Notes under the pieces: generated by a model
What the model saw: only the letters and a program-made list of their open reading frames with translations
Told to the model about the DNA's origin: nothing
The model's database searches: none
Translations under genes and position numbers: made by a program
NCBI RefSeq assembly: GCF_001442755.1
Contig: NZ_CP006370.1
Span: 62,001 to 126,000, forward strand
Direction: 5' to 3'
From: Aureimonas sp. AU20
GTDB lineage: Bacteria; Pseudomonadota; Alphaproteobacteria; Rhizobiales; Rhizobiaceae
Length of the DNA: 64,000 nucleotides
Shown here: in pieces, positions 25,077-34,855 of the stretch
How positions within the stretch are numbered: position 1 is the stretch's first letter
Layout of the letters: each line of letters begins with the position of its first letter

Positions 25077-25367
25077 ATGCCCGATTTTTCCTGGATGGCC
25101 TGGACGCTGCCGACCGCCATCTTCTTCGTGGCCATCGCCGGCCTCATCGCCCTGATGGGCGTCTGGGAGGCCGTGTCGCCGGGCGGGGGGCCGCGCTACG
25201 GCTTGCTCCGCTTCGAGACGACGCGCGGCGACCGTTTGTTCCTGTCGCTGCTCGGCTCGGCCTTCATCTGCCTCGGCTTCGTCGGGCTCGGCGGCGAGGA
25301 CGCCAATCTCTGGATCGGCCTCGGCGTGTGCCTGGTCTGGTTCCTTCTCGTCTTCCGCTTCGTCTGA
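25077..25367 (+). CDS. glpU: Small membrane protein of glycerol transporter (DUF2160-like)
   Basis: 96 residues with two to three hydrophobic segments (WTLPTAIFFVAIAGLIALMG near 9-28; FLSLLGSAFICLGFVGLGG near 55-73; the C-terminal GLGVCLVWFLLVFRF). Small proteins of this type sit between glpQ and the binding-protein gene in the rhizobial glpSTPQUV operon. Exact role is unknown; an accessory membrane subunit is likely. Confidence 0.9.
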   Translation: MPDFSWMAWTLPTAIFFVAIAGLIALMGVWEAVSPGGGPRYGLLRFETTRGDRLFLSLLGSAFICLGFVGLGGEDANLWIGLGVCLVWFLLVFRFV

Positions 25368-25500
25368 CGCCTTCGCGCCCCATGTCGGGGAGGGCGCGGG
25401 GCGAAAGGCGTGAAGCGGCACAACAGGTCTTCGCGTCACCGGCCGATCGACGCGGACCCGTCTTCTCGATCGGCCCTTACGTCTCTCTGGGAGGAGCATC

Positions 25501-27279
25501 ATGCAGAAACATCATTGGTTGGCTTCAGTAGCGCTTGCCGCCCTTGCGCTCGCCGGTCCGGCCCATGCCGACATGGGCGCGGCCAAGTCGTTCCTCGACA
25601 CCGAGGTCAAGGACCTCTCCAGCCTGTCGCGCGGCGACCAGGAAAAGGAGATGCAGTGGTTCATCGACGCCGCCAAGCCCTTCCAGGGCATGGACATCAA
25701 GGTCGTCTCGGAAACGCTGACGACGCATGAATACGAGTCGAAGGTGCTGGCCCCGGCCTTCACCGCCATCACCGGCATCAAGGTCACGCACGACCTGATC
25801 GGCGAAGGCGACGTCATCGAAAAGCTGCAGACGCAGATGCAGTCGGGCGAGAACATCTACGACGCCTATGTCAACGATTCCGACCTGATCGGCACGCATT
25901 GGCGCTACCAGCAGGTCCGCAACCTGACCGACTGGATGGCCGGCGACGGCAAGGACGTGACCAGCCCGACGCTCGACATCGCCGACTTCATCGGCACGAG
26001 CTTCACCACCGCGCCCGACAAGAAGCTCTACCAGCTGCCCGACCAGCAGTTCGCCAATCTCTACTGGTTCCGGTACGACTGGTTCAACGACGCGAAGAAC
26101 AAGGCCGACTTCAAGGCCAAGTACGGCTACGATCTCGGCGTTCCGGTCAACTGGTCGGCCTACGAGGACATCGCCGAATTCTTCACCGGTCGCGAGATCG
26201 GGGGCAAGAAGGTCTATGGCCACATGGACTACGGCAAGAAGGACCCTTCGCTCGGCTGGCGCTTCACCGACGCCTGGCTCTCCATGGCCGGCAACGGCGA
26301 CAAGGGCCTGCCCAACGGCCTGCCCGTGGACGAATGGGGCATTCGCGTCAACGACAAGTCGCAGCCGGTCGGCTCGTGCGTGGCGCGCGGCGGCGACACC
26401 AACGGCCCGGCGGCCGTCTACTCCATCGAGAAATATCTCGAATGGCTGAAGAAATACGCCCCGCCGGTGGCGCAGGGCATGAACTTCTCCGAAAGCGGCC
26501 CGGTGCCGGCGCAGGGCGAAGTCGCCCAGCAGATCTTCTGGTACACCGCCTTCACCGCCGACGCCGTGAAGCCGGGTCTGCCGGTCGTCAACGAGGACGG
26601 CACGCCGAAATGGCGCATGGCCCCCTCGCCGCACGGCGTCTACTGGGTGGACGGCATGAAGCTCGGCTATCAGGACGTCGGCTCGTGGACGCTGATGCAG
26701 TCCACGCCCACCGACCGCGCCAAGGCCGCCTGGCTCTACGCCCAGTTCGTCACCTCCAAGACGGTGGACGTGAAGAAGGCCCATCACGGCCTGACCTTCG
26801 TTCGCGAATCCACGATCCGCGACAAGAGCTTCACCGAGCGCGCCAAGGATCTCGGCGGTCTGGTCGAGTTCTACCGCTCGCCCGCCCGCAAGCAGTGGTC
26901 GCCGACCGGCACCAACGTTCCCGACTATCCCAAGCTCGCTCAGCTCTGGTGGCAGGCGATCGGCGATGCGGCGGCCGGCAACAAGACCCCGCAGCAGGCG
27001 ATGGACACGCTCTGCGCCGAGCAGGAAAAGGTGATGGCGCGCCTGGAGCGGGCCAAGGTCCAGGGCGACAAGGGCCCCGTGCTCAACAAGGAGCAGGACA
27101 TGGCCTATTGGGTCGAGGAGGCCAAGAAGAACGGCACGATCGCGCCCCAGCCCAAGAAAGAGAACGAGAAGGAAAAGCCCGTCACCGTCAATTACGACGA
27201 GCTGGTGAAGAGCTGGTCCGACGCCGATGCCGCTGCGGCCCAGCCGGGGGCGACCCCCGTCTCGGCCCCGGCGAAGTAA
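25501..27279 (+). CDS. glpV: Glycerol-binding periplasmic protein
   Basis: 592-residue binding protein, longer than usual CUT1 proteins but normal for GlpV. Signal peptide to about residue 23 (ALAGPAHA before DMGAAK). The mature part has the extracellular solute-binding layout (KVVSETLTTHEYESKVLAPAF; QLPDQQFANLYWFRYDWF). The C-terminal 60 residues are Lys/Glu- then Ala/Pro-rich. A 133-bp gap without visible signals separates it from glpU. A perfect hairpin terminator follows at 27305-27328. Confidence 0.93.
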   Translation: MQKHHWLASVALAALALAGPAHADMGAAKSFLDTEVKDLSSLSRGDQEKEMQWFIDAAKPFQGMDIKVVSETLTTHEYESKVLAPAFTAITGIKVTHDLIGEGDVIEKLQTQMQSGENIYDAYVNDSDLIGTHWRYQQVRNLTDWMAGDGKDVTSPTLDIADFIGTSFTTAPDKKLYQLPDQQFANLYWFRYDWFNDAKNKADFKAKYGYDLGVPVNWSAYEDIAEFFTGREIGGKKVYGHMDYGKKDPSLGWRFTDAWLSMAGNGDKGLPNGLPVDEWGIRVNDKSQPVGSCVARGGDTNGPAAVYSIEKYLEWLKKYAPPVAQGMNFSESGPVPAQGEVAQQIFWYTAFTADAVKPGLPVVNEDGTPKWRMAPSPHGVYWVDGMKLGYQDVGSWTLMQSTPTDRAKAAWLYAQFVTSKTVDVKKAHHGLTFVRESTIRDKSFTERAKDLGGLVEFYRSPARKQWSPTGTNVPDYPKLAQLWWQAIGDAAAGNKTPQQAMDTLCAEQEKVMARLERAKVQGDKGPVLNKEQDMAYWVEEAKKNGTIAPQPKKENEKEKPVTVNYDELVKSWSDADAAAAQPGATPVSAPAK

Positions 27280-27304
27280 GCCTGGCCCCTCTCGCATCTT
27301 GACG

Positions 27305-27328
27305 AAAGGGCCGGTTCGCCGGCCCTTT
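27305..27328 (+). terminator. Hairpin terminator after glpV
   Basis: AAAGGGCCGG-TTCG-CCGGCCCTTT is a perfect ten-pair stem with a stable TTCG tetraloop, starting 25 bases after the glpV stop. It ends the transporter transcript before glpK, which then needs its own promoter. Confidence 0.85.
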
Positions 27329-27353
27329 CCCTGTTACACCGACCTCTACCGCC

Positions 27354-27361
27354 TTTCGTTT
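27354..27361 (+). promoter_or_regulatory. Single GlpR-type half site before glpK
   Basis: TTTCGTTT lies 11 bases before the glpK start and just before its ribosome site. It equals the best copies before glpR and glpD, which suggests glpK is also under GlpR control. Confidence 0.45.
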
Positions 27362-27372
27362 CGGGAGTTTCC

Positions 27373-28860
27373 ATGGCCGGCTATGTGCTTGCGATCGACC
27401 AGGGCACGACGTCCACCCGCGCCATCGTCTTCGACGATGCCTTCCGCATTCTCGGCGTCGGGCAGGAGGAGTTCCCGCAGCATTTCCCGCGCTCCGGCTG
27501 GGTCGAGCACGATCCGGAGGACATCTGGCGCTCCACCGTCGCGACGGTGCGCACGGCGCTCGCCGCCGCCTCGCTTTCGGCCGGCGACATCGCGGCGCTC
27601 GGCATCACCAACCAGCGCGAAACGACCGTGATCTGGGACCGCGACAGCGGCGCGCCGATCCACAACGCCATCGTCTGGCAGGACCGGCGCACCGCCGAGA
27701 CCTGCGGGCAGCTGCGTGAGGACGGAGTCGAGGCCGAGGTGACGGGCAAGACCGGCCTCGTGATCGATCCCTATTTCTCCGGCACCAAGATCAGCTGGAT
27801 TCTCGACAATGTCTCGGGCGCGAGAGCGCGCGCCGAAGCCGGCAAGCTCGCCTTCGGCACGGTGGACAGCTTTCTTCTCTGGCGCCTGACGGGCGGGCGC
27901 GTCCACGCAACGGACGCGACCAACGCCAGCCGCACGCTTCTGTTCGACATCGAAGCCAATAGCTGGGACGACGAGCTCCTGAGGCTCCTGCGCGTGCCCC
28001 GCGCCCTTCTGCCGGAGGTGCGGGACTGCGCCAGCGATTTCGGCACGACCGATCCCGCCCTGTTCGGCGCCGCCATTCCCATTCTCGGCATGGCGGGGGA
28101 TCAGCACGCCGCCCTGCTCGGCAATGCCTGTTTCCGGCCGGGCATGACCAAGTCGACCTACGGCACCGGCTGTTTCGCCGTTCTGAACACGGGCGGGACG
28201 CGCTGCCATTCGCAGAACCGGCTCCTCTCCACCGTCGGCTATCGCCTCGGCGGCCAAACGACCTTCGCCTTGGAGGGCTCGATCTTCGTTGCCGGCGCGG
28301 CGGTGCAATGGCTGCGCGACGGGCTGAAGCTGATCGAGCGGGCCGAGCAGTCCGGCCCCATGGCCGCGAAGGCCAGCGAGGGGGAGGACGTCTATCTCGT
28401 GCCCGCCTTCGTCGGGCTGGGCGCGCCCTGGTGGGACGCGGAAGCGCGCGGCGCGATCTACGGGCTGACCCGCAACACCGGCCCGAACGAATTCGCCCGC
28501 GCCGCGCTGGAATCGGTCTGCTTCCAGACGGGCGACCTGCTCGGCGCCATGGGGCGGGATTGGCAGGGCGAGGGAGACCGCGTCCTGCGCGTCGACGGCG
28601 GCATGGTGTCCAGCGACTGGACCATGCAGCGCCTCGCCGATCTTCTCGACGCACCGGTGGACCGGCCTGTCGTGTTGGAAACCACGGCGCTCGGCGCAGC
28701 CTGGCTCGCCGGCTTTCAGGCCGGCGTCTGGCCCGACCAGGACGGATTTTCCGCCAGCTGGCACCTGGAGCGCCGCTTCGAACCGGGCATGTCTCCGGTG
28801 GAACGCGGCCGCAAGCTCGCCGGCTGGGCCTCCGCCGTGAAGCGCACGCTGACGCCGTGA
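27373..28860 (+). CDS. glpK: Glycerol kinase
   Basis: 495-residue FGGY kinase that makes glycerol 3-phosphate from glycerol and ATP. N-terminal [15 protein letters not shown] phosphate-binding site, [15 protein letters not shown], the substrate block [11 protein letters not shown], and the FGGY signatures [12 protein letters not shown] and [20 protein letters not shown]. Full length and intact. GGGAG ribosome site upstream. Closes the glycerol locus and is convergent with the PAS-GGDEF-EAL gene 20 bp away. Confidence 0.97.
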   Translation: MAGYVLAIDQGTTSTRAIVFDDAFRILGVGQEEFPQHFPRSGWVEHDPEDIWRSTVATVRTALAAASLSAGDIAALGITNQRETTVIWDRDSGAPIHNAIVWQDRRTAETCGQLREDGVEAEVTGKTGLVIDPYFSGTKISWILDNVSGARARAEAGKLAFGTVDSFLLWRLTGGRVHATDATNASRTLLFDIEANSWDDELLRLLRVPRALLPEVRDCASDFGTTDPALFGAAIPILGMAGDQHAALLGNACFRPGMTKSTYGTGCFAVLNTGGTRCHSQNRLLSTVGYRLGGQTTFALEGSIFVAGAAVQWLRDGLKLIERAEQSGPMAAKASEGEDVYLVPAFVGLGAPWWDAEARGAIYGLTRNTGPNEFARAALESVCFQTGDLLGAMGRDWQGEGDRVLRVDGGMVSSDWTMQRLADLLDAPVDRPVVLETTALGAAWLAGFQAGVWPDQDGFSASWHLERRFEPGMSPVERGRKLAGWASAVKRTLTP

Positions 28861-28879
28861 GAAGCTGGTCTCTCCGGGG

Positions 28880-30562
28880 TCAGGCCGTGCGCTGAAAGTC
28901 CTCGATCTCGACCGGCCCCGGTCGCCCGTAGAGGAAGCCCTGATGGATCAGGCAGTCGCTGGCGAGAAGCACCTCGCGCTGGCGCTCGGTCTCGATCCCT
29001 TCGGCCACGGCCGTCAGATTGTAGCCCCGACACAGCGCGATGACCGACTGCACCACGGCGGCGCAGCCGTCCTCGCCGTCGAGATCGGCAACGAAGCTGC
29101 GGTCGATCTTGATGCGGGTCAAAGGCAGGGCGCGCACCAGGGCGAGGGACGAGAATCCCGTGCCGAAATCATCGAGCGCGATGCCGACGCCGAGATCGCG
29201 CACCGAGCGAAGCGTCCCGCTGGCGCTTTCCAGATCTTCGAGGATCGCGGTCTCGGTGATCTCCAGTTCCAGCCGATGCGCCGCAAGACCAGTGGACGCG
29301 AGGATCGAGCCGACGAGATCGGCCAGCCCCTCGCCGCGCAGCTGGGTCGCCGAAAGGTTGACGGCAATCGTCAGATGCGGCGCCCAGGCGGCGGCGTCGC
29401 GGCAAGCCGTTCGCAGCACCCATTCGCCGATCTGCGGCATGAGGCCGAGCTTCTCCGCCACAGGCACGAACTCGGCGGGCGAAACGGAGACGCCCGTCTG
29501 GTCGACCCAGCGCAGGAGCGCCTCGTAGCCCAGGATTTCCTGGCTGCGCCCATCCACAAGTGGCTGGTAGGCGAGCTGGAAATCGCATGTCGAGGCGGCA
29601 TGGCGCAGCTTGAGTTCGAGCAGCGAGCGGGCGAGCGCGACCTCGTTCATCGACATGTCGTAGAACCGAACGCAGTTCCGGCCTTCGCTCTTGGCGCGGT
29701 AAAGCGCCTGGTCGGCGCTGCGGTAGAGCGCGGGAATCTCGTCGCCGTCCTGCGGAGCGATAGCGACGCCGACGCTCGCGCCGATATTGGCCGTGTGCGC
29801 CCCGATCTCGATCGGGCGGTTCATCGCCGCGACGATGTCGTTCGCCATGGCGGCGATGTCGCTCTGGCTGGGCGAGTTGAACTGGAGAATGGCGAACTCG
29901 TCGCCTCCCAGCCGGCCCGCCACGCCATGAAGCCCCGCGACCGTCTCAAGCCGCCGGGCGACCTCGCATAGGACCTCGTCGCCGACGAGATGGCCGAACA
30001 TGTCGTTCACGGGTTTGAAGCGGTCGAGATCGACATAGTGAAGCGCGATGCGCGAGCCGTAGGTGATCTGCGGAAACTGGATCTCGAAATGTTCGCCGAG
30101 GCCGACACGGTTGGGAAGCCCGGTCAGCCCGTCATGCAGCGCCTGGAACCGGAAGCGCTGTTCGGAGCTGCGCTGATCGGTTAGGTCGCGCGTTACCTTG
30201 GCAAAGCCGATGAAGTCGCCGTCCTCGTCGTGGATGGCGTCCAGCGCGACGCTGGCCCAGAAGGCGGTCCCGTCCTGGCGGTAGCGCCAGCCTTCCGTCG
30301 CGAAATGGCCGTAGCGCCGGGCCAGCTCGAGATTGCGCCGCGGCACGCCCTGCTCGCGGTCCTTCTTCGAGTAGAAGCACTCGTAGTTCTTGCCGACGAT
30401 CTCCTCGGCCTTGTAGCCCTTGGCCCGCTGCGCCCCGGCGTTCCAGTTCAGAACGGTGCCGTCCTCGGCGAGAAGGTAGATCGCGTAATCCTTCACGCTT
30501 TGAACGAGCAGACGGTACATCAGTTCGGAGGTGATCGACTTCTTGGCCATGCGCTTCCCCAT
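28880..30562 (-). CDS. PAS-GGDEF-EAL cyclic-di-GMP protein
   Basis: 560 residues: N-terminal PAS sensor (about 15-135, with GTVLNWNAGAQRAKGY and the 'REQG...YGHFATEGWRYRQDGTAFWA' stretch), GGDEF domain (about 140-305, active motif RLGGDEFAI), EAL domain (about 315-555, YEALLRW, ITETAILEDLE, DDFGTGFSSL, KIDRSFV, AEGIE). Both catalytic motifs look complete, so it may both make and break cyclic-di-GMP. No membrane segment is seen; it is probably cytosolic. In-frame ATG 30550 has a possible GGGGAAG site and is an alternative start. Confidence 0.95.
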   Translation of the reverse strand: MGKRMAKKSITSELMYRLLVQSVKDYAIYLLAEDGTVLNWNAGAQRAKGYKAEEIVGKNYECFYSKKDREQGVPRRNLELARRYGHFATEGWRYRQDGTAFWASVALDAIHDEDGDFIGFAKVTRDLTDQRSSEQRFRFQALHDGLTGLPNRVGLGEHFEIQFPQITYGSRIALHYVDLDRFKPVNDMFGHLVGDEVLCEVARRLETVAGLHGVAGRLGGDEFAILQFNSPSQSDIAAMANDIVAAMNRPIEIGAHTANIGASVGVAIAPQDGDEIPALYRSADQALYRAKSEGRNCVRFYDMSMNEVALARSLLELKLRHAASTCDFQLAYQPLVDGRSQEILGYEALLRWVDQTGVSVSPAEFVPVAEKLGLMPQIGEWVLRTACRDAAAWAPHLTIAVNLSATQLRGEGLADLVGSILASTGLAAHRLELEITETAILEDLESASGTLRSVRDLGVGIALDDFGTGFSSLALVRALPLTRIKIDRSFVADLDGEDGCAAVVQSVIALCRGYNLTAVAEGIETERQREVLLASDCLIHQGFLYGRPGPVEIEDFQRTA

Positions 30563-30677
30563 CGCCTGTCACCCTGGGCCGCCGCGGTAAACAATTTGCC
30601 CACGATACAGGCGCGCCCTATGTTGGGCGTCCGATTTTTCGACCCTTGCGGGCTTATGCCGCGTCTGACGGCTGGGG

Positions 30678-31550
30678 TCAGCGCAGCGCGCCGACGACGC
30701 TTTCGACGCTCCGCATCAGCGAACCGAAGGCGCCGAACGGCCAGGGCTTACCCCCTGTCGGCGCGACATGGCCGGCGGCCACCATGGGAAGCAGGGGCCA
30801 GAGCGGGCTTGCGGTCAGTGCGGGCGGCAGCTCGGCGTCGAGAAGAACGAGATGCGTCTCGGCCGGCAGCGCGGCCAGTTGCTCGAGGCCGAGCGTGGTG
30901 AAACCGAAGGGCTGCGGCTCCGCGAAGGGCGGCGGGGGAAAGCCGACGCGCGCGAGACATTGCGCGAGCGCCGCGTTCGAGGTGAAGACGCGAAGGCGCG
31001 CAACGCCCGGCAGTGGCTGCGCGACGAGAAGCGGGCGCGAGGCCGCCGCCGCGCCATGGCGCTCCGCAAGCCCGGCCAACCGCGTCTCGACATCGGCGAG
31101 GATGCGGTCGGCCTCCCCCGCCCGGCCCACCAGAGCGCCGATCTCCCGCGTCGCCGCTCGCAGCGCGGCGAGCATGTCGAGATCGGCGGGATTGTCGGCG
31201 ATCAGCGTTGTCGGCGCGATCGCGGAGAGTTCCGCCTCGATCGACCGGTGGCGAAACGCGCTGGCGAGGATCAGGTCCGGCCGCAAGCGCGAGATCGCCT
31301 CCAAGCTCGGCTGCTGGCGCCGTCCGAGATCGGGCACGGCGGCAAGTTCGTCGGACGCGATGCTCACCCAGCTCGCATAACCCTCGCGCTCCGCGACGCC
31401 CGCCGGCACGAGCCCCAGAAGAAGCAGGATCTCCGTCGAGTTCCATTCGAGCGCCACGACCTTGCGCGCCCGCTCCCCGGCCCAAAGAGGCCCAGGCAGG
31501 GCGAGCGACGCGAGGCCGCCCGCCAGAACGCTTCGCCGCGAAAGCGGCAT
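30678..31550 (-). CDS. FhuD-like ferric-siderophore binding protein
   Basis: 290-residue periplasmic class III binding protein. It begins with a Tat-like signal, SRRSVLAGG followed by a hydrophobic stretch ending in LWA at about residue 25. FhuD-type features: VVALEWNSTEILLLLGLVPAGVA, LRPDLILAS, LGLEQLAALPAETHLVLL. The ATG overlaps the stop of the receptor gene (TGATG); ATG 31556 is an alternative. Partner of the TonB receptor upstream and of the FhuB permease on the other strand. Hydroxamate specificity is inferred. Confidence 0.87.
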   Translation of the reverse strand: MPLSRRSVLAGGLASLALPGPLWAGERARKVVALEWNSTEILLLLGLVPAGVAEREGYASWVSIASDELAAVPDLGRRQQPSLEAISRLRPDLILASAFRHRSIEAELSAIAPTTLIADNPADLDMLAALRAATREIGALVGRAGEADRILADVETRLAGLAERHGAAAASRPLLVAQPLPGVARLRVFTSNAALAQCLARVGFPPPPFAEPQPFGFTTLGLEQLAALPAETHLVLLDAELPPALTASPLWPLLPMVAAGHVAPTGGKPWPFGAFGSLMRSVESVVGALR

Positions 31551-33745
31551 CACCATTTGACGCTCGCCGTCGCGACCACGCTGCGGCCCTGCCCGAAATA
31601 GCACTGGGTCGAGATGTTGCAGCCGGCGACATAGGTCTTGTCGCCGAGATTGGTCGCGTTGACCTGCAAAGCCCAATTGTGAACGTCGTAGCGCACGAAG
31701 GCGTCGGCCAGGACATAGCTCGGCACGAAGAACGTGTTGGCATCGTCGCCCGCCGTGGCGCCGATCCGCCGCACGCCGCCGCCGATCTTCAATGTGCCCG
31801 GCAGGGCGTCGGGCATGGGAACGTCGTAGGACAGGAAGAGGCTCTGCTGCTGCTTCGGCACGGTGTAGGGCCTGTTTCCGACATTGGCGGCCGTCTTGCT
31901 CCTGGAAATTTCCGGGTCCTGAACGCTCAAGGCCGCCACGAGATCGAGCCCGTCGAAGACGCGCGCCGTCGCCTCCAGTTCGACGCCGCGCACCCGCACC
32001 TCGTCGGTCTGATAGTAGACGCCCGCGGTGCGGTTGACGACGTTCTGCTGCGTCGCCTCGAAGGCCGAAAGGGTCACCGAATACGGCGCGGCATCGGGCG
32101 AGAACTTGATGCCGGCCTCGATCAGCTCGCCCGTCGTCGGCTTCAGCGCCGTGTCGGTCAGCGTCAGCACCGGCTGGAACGAGGTCGAGTAGAGCGCATA
32201 GGGCGTCAGCCCGTTGTCGAACGCATAGGCGAGCCCGAGACGGCCGGTCGTCTGGCCGGGGTCCTGGCGATAGGTCGAGGTGACGCCCGTCGCGAGCGTG
32301 GTGGAATCCGAGTCGATCTCGACGAAGTCGTGCCGCAGGCCGCCGGTCACGCGCAGGCGCCCCCATTCCATCTGGTCCTGGACATAGAGCCCGGCCTGGC
32401 GCTGCGTCTGCTGGAGGCGGGCCGTCACGGACGGCGGGCTGTAGGGCTTGTCGTAGACGGGGCGATAAAGGTCCTGCGTCGGACCGTTCGCCGAGCCCGT
32501 GTCGTTGTCGAGGCTCTGCCATTGCAGATCGACGCCGCCGAGGAGGGTGTGGGACACCGCGCCCGTTTCGAAGCGGACTTCCCCGTTGGTGTCCAGCGCC
32601 AGGGCGTCGAGCGTGGGATAGGCGGCGTAGTTCAGCCGCGTGATGGTGCGCTCGTCCCTCGCGATGCCACGCGTGAAGAGATTCTCGTAGGCGAGGTCGA
32701 GATGGGAATAGCGGAAGTTCTGGCGGATCGTGACGCCGCCGTCGAACGCATGCTCGAAGCGATAGCCGGCATAGCCCGACTCCTTGTCGTAGGTCGCCCA
32801 GCGCGGATCGCCGTCGGAGAAGTCGCGCGCGATCCGCTGGCCGCGACTATTGGGATACACGCTGCCGAGCGCCGGCACGATGGCGCCGACCTGCCCCAGC
32901 TCGTCGCGGGCATAGGCCCCGTAGATCGTGAAATTCGTCGCCGCGTCCGGCTCCCATCGCAGGACGGGGCTTACCGCGATGTGGTCGTTGCGGCCGAGAT
33001 AGATGTCGGTGTCGGCGTCGCGCCAGACGCCCATGAGGCGATAGGACAGGGTCTTGTCGGCGTTCAGCGGCCCGGTGAGATCGACGCCGACCTCCTTCTG
33101 CCGGTGGCTGCCGATGCGCGTGTAGATCTCGCCGCCCGCCTCGGTCTGCGGGTCCTTCGACACCATGTTGACGACGCCGCCGACATTGGCCTGCCCGAAC
33201 AGGGCCGAGCTCGGACCACGCAGGATTTCGACCCGGTTCAGGAAGAAGGGCTCGATGCGGAAGCCGGCATAGCCGCCCGTCTGGTTGGCGATCTGCGGCA
33301 CGCGCAAGCCGTCGAGATAAAGATCGGCGGGAAATCCGCGCACGGTGAAATAGTCCGAGCGCGGGTCGTTTCCGTAGCGCTGCCCGTTGACGCCCGCGCT
33401 GTAGAGAAGGCTTTCCGACACGGTCTGCACCGCCCGGTCGTCCATGTTGTCGCGCGTGACGACGGAGATCGACTGCGGCGTCTCGTTGATCGGCGTCGCG
33501 GTCTTGGTCGCGGAAGCGCTGTCGCGCGCGACATAGCCGGGGGGATTGGAGCGCGGGCCTTGCCCGCCGACGCCCGTCACCGTCACGGTGTCGAGCTGGA
33601 TCGCTTCCATCTCCTCGGCCAGCGAGACGGCGGGCGCGGCGCAGACCGCGAGCGCGGCGGTCGAGACCTTCAGGATCGCGGAAAACCCGTGGCGACGCGC
33701 CGCCGGCCCGTTGCCGCAGCGCTTGTTGGTTTCGGACAGACCCAC
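31550..33745 (-). CDS. TonB-dependent siderophore receptor (FhuA-like)
   Basis: 731-residue outer-membrane receptor. Signal peptide to about residue 43; a short TonB-box region (LDTVTVTG); plug domain with QSISVVTRDNMDD and RVEILRGPSSALFGQANVGGVVNMVSKDP at about 165-195; then a 22-strand barrel. The C-terminal part YVAGCNISTQCYFGQGRSVVATASVKW carries two cysteines and the closing W, as in ferrichrome/hydroxamate receptors. GTG start with GAGGGGA upstream. Cotranscribed with the FhuD-like gene and divergent from an AraC regulator. Confidence 0.95.
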   Translation of the reverse strand: MGLSETNKRCGNGPAARRHGFSAILKVSTAALAVCAAPAVSLAEEMEAIQLDTVTVTGVGGQGPRSNPPGYVARDSASATKTATPINETPQSISVVTRDNMDDRAVQTVSESLLYSAGVNGQRYGNDPRSDYFTVRGFPADLYLDGLRVPQIANQTGGYAGFRIEPFFLNRVEILRGPSSALFGQANVGGVVNMVSKDPQTEAGGEIYTRIGSHRQKEVGVDLTGPLNADKTLSYRLMGVWRDADTDIYLGRNDHIAVSPVLRWEPDAATNFTIYGAYARDELGQVGAIVPALGSVYPNSRGQRIARDFSDGDPRWATYDKESGYAGYRFEHAFDGGVTIRQNFRYSHLDLAYENLFTRGIARDERTITRLNYAAYPTLDALALDTNGEVRFETGAVSHTLLGGVDLQWQSLDNDTGSANGPTQDLYRPVYDKPYSPPSVTARLQQTQRQAGLYVQDQMEWGRLRVTGGLRHDFVEIDSDSTTLATGVTSTYRQDPGQTTGRLGLAYAFDNGLTPYALYSTSFQPVLTLTDTALKPTTGELIEAGIKFSPDAAPYSVTLSAFEATQQNVVNRTAGVYYQTDEVRVRGVELEATARVFDGLDLVAALSVQDPEISRSKTAANVGNRPYTVPKQQQSLFLSYDVPMPDALPGTLKIGGGVRRIGATAGDDANTFFVPSYVLADAFVRYDVHNWALQVNATNLGDKTYVAGCNISTQCYFGQGRSVVATASVKW

Positions 33746-33963
33746 GGCTCGTAATCCCCTCGCATCGTCGTCTCCTGATGGAAGGAGACCGTTCGGGCGG
33801 GATAACTAGACTTTACAACTCAACTTTGTCAGGTCAAAAAACGGCTGCATCGGGCCATGATCCGGCCCGGAGGCGCCGTCTCGGTTCGAGGTCCGATTTC
33901 GGGCCAGGATCGGGTTTTGACAGCGCGACGAGAGCGATCCAATCCGAACGCGAAGAGGCTTTC

Positions 33964-34767
33964 ATGCGGCAGGCGGACCAGGCGTCAGGGATGGAGCAAG
34001 CTGTGAGCGAACCGGCACGGGCGACGGTGACGCGCGTCACCGCGCTCGATCTCCAGAGCGCCGCCCGGCCCGTCGCCGCGATGGAACGGTTCTATCCCGG
34101 CGCCATGGATTTCGGCTGGCACAGCCATCGCCGGGCGCAGTTCCTCCATTGCGTGCAGGGCTTCATGACGGCCCGGGTTCCCGGCACGTCCTTCATCATC
34201 CCAAGCGGCCACGGTCTCGTCATCGCGCCCGATCTGCCCCATGCGGTGAAGGCGCATGGGCCGGTGCGAATGTGGTCGGTCTATGCCGAGCCGGAGGCAT
34301 GCGGAGAGCCGGCCTGGGACGGGGCGCGGGTCGTCCAGGCGTCGAGGCTCCTTTGCGCCTGCCTGGAAGCGCTTGTGAAGGAGCCGGCGGAGGGCGGGTC
34401 CGAGCGGGCCGACCATCTCTCGGCGCTTGTGCTGGGAGAGATCGCCGCCGCCGAACCGGGGCGCCTGGCGCTTCCCGAGCCCGCCGAGCGGCGCATCCAG
34501 AGCCTGTGCCGGGAGCTCTCCGCCCAGCCCGCCACGGATCTCGACATCGACGCCTGGGCGGATCGGCTCGGCATGAGCCGGCGCACCCTGACGCGGCGGT
34601 TCCGCACCGAGACGGGCATGAGCTTCGTGGAATGGCGCCGCAGGCTCCGGGTCGCCCATGTCATGCGCCTCAAGGCGGAGGGCGAGCGGCTGGAGGACAT
34701 CGCGGAACGCGTGGGCTATCGCAGCGTCTCGGCGCTGCGCGCCGCTCTGCGCGAGGCGCTGCCCTAG
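33964..34767 (+). CDS. AraC-family regulator, probably of siderophore uptake
   Basis: 267 residues. N-terminal cupin-like effector half (GWHSHRRAQFLHCVQGFMTAR; SGHGLVIAPDLPHAV) and a C-terminal double helix-turn-helix (IDAWADRLGMSRRTLTRRFRTETG; RLEDIAERVGYRSVSALRAALREALP). The C-terminus is short, ending right after the second recognition helix. It sits between the divergent receptor operon and the FhuB gene, so it likely activates one or both when siderophore is present. Confidence 0.88.
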   Translation: MRQADQASGMEQAVSEPARATVTRVTALDLQSAARPVAAMERFYPGAMDFGWHSHRRAQFLHCVQGFMTARVPGTSFIIPSGHGLVIAPDLPHAVKAHGPVRMWSVYAEPEACGEPAWDGARVVQASRLLCACLEALVKEPAEGGSERADHLSALVLGEIAAAEPGRLALPEPAERRIQSLCRELSAQPATDLDIDAWADRLGMSRRTLTRRFRTETGMSFVEWRRRLRVAHVMRLKAEGERLEDIAERVGYRSVSALRAALREALP

Positions 34768-34855
34768 AGCGCCCGCCTTTCTGGCTGCCTGCGACACCGA
34801 ACGAAAACCCTCGATCATCCTCCGCTCAGACATCCCGCCAGGCGCTTCGCAGACC

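Noticed and set aside
31013..33754. 913-codon open frame opposite to the FhuD-like and TonB receptor genes
   Set aside because: The opposite strand holds clear family motifs over the full length; this frame has none.
34658..34855. Upstream extension of FhuB in the same frame
   Set aside because: It overlaps the AraC gene and lacks hydrophobic or FecCD sequence; ATG 34856 fits the family length.
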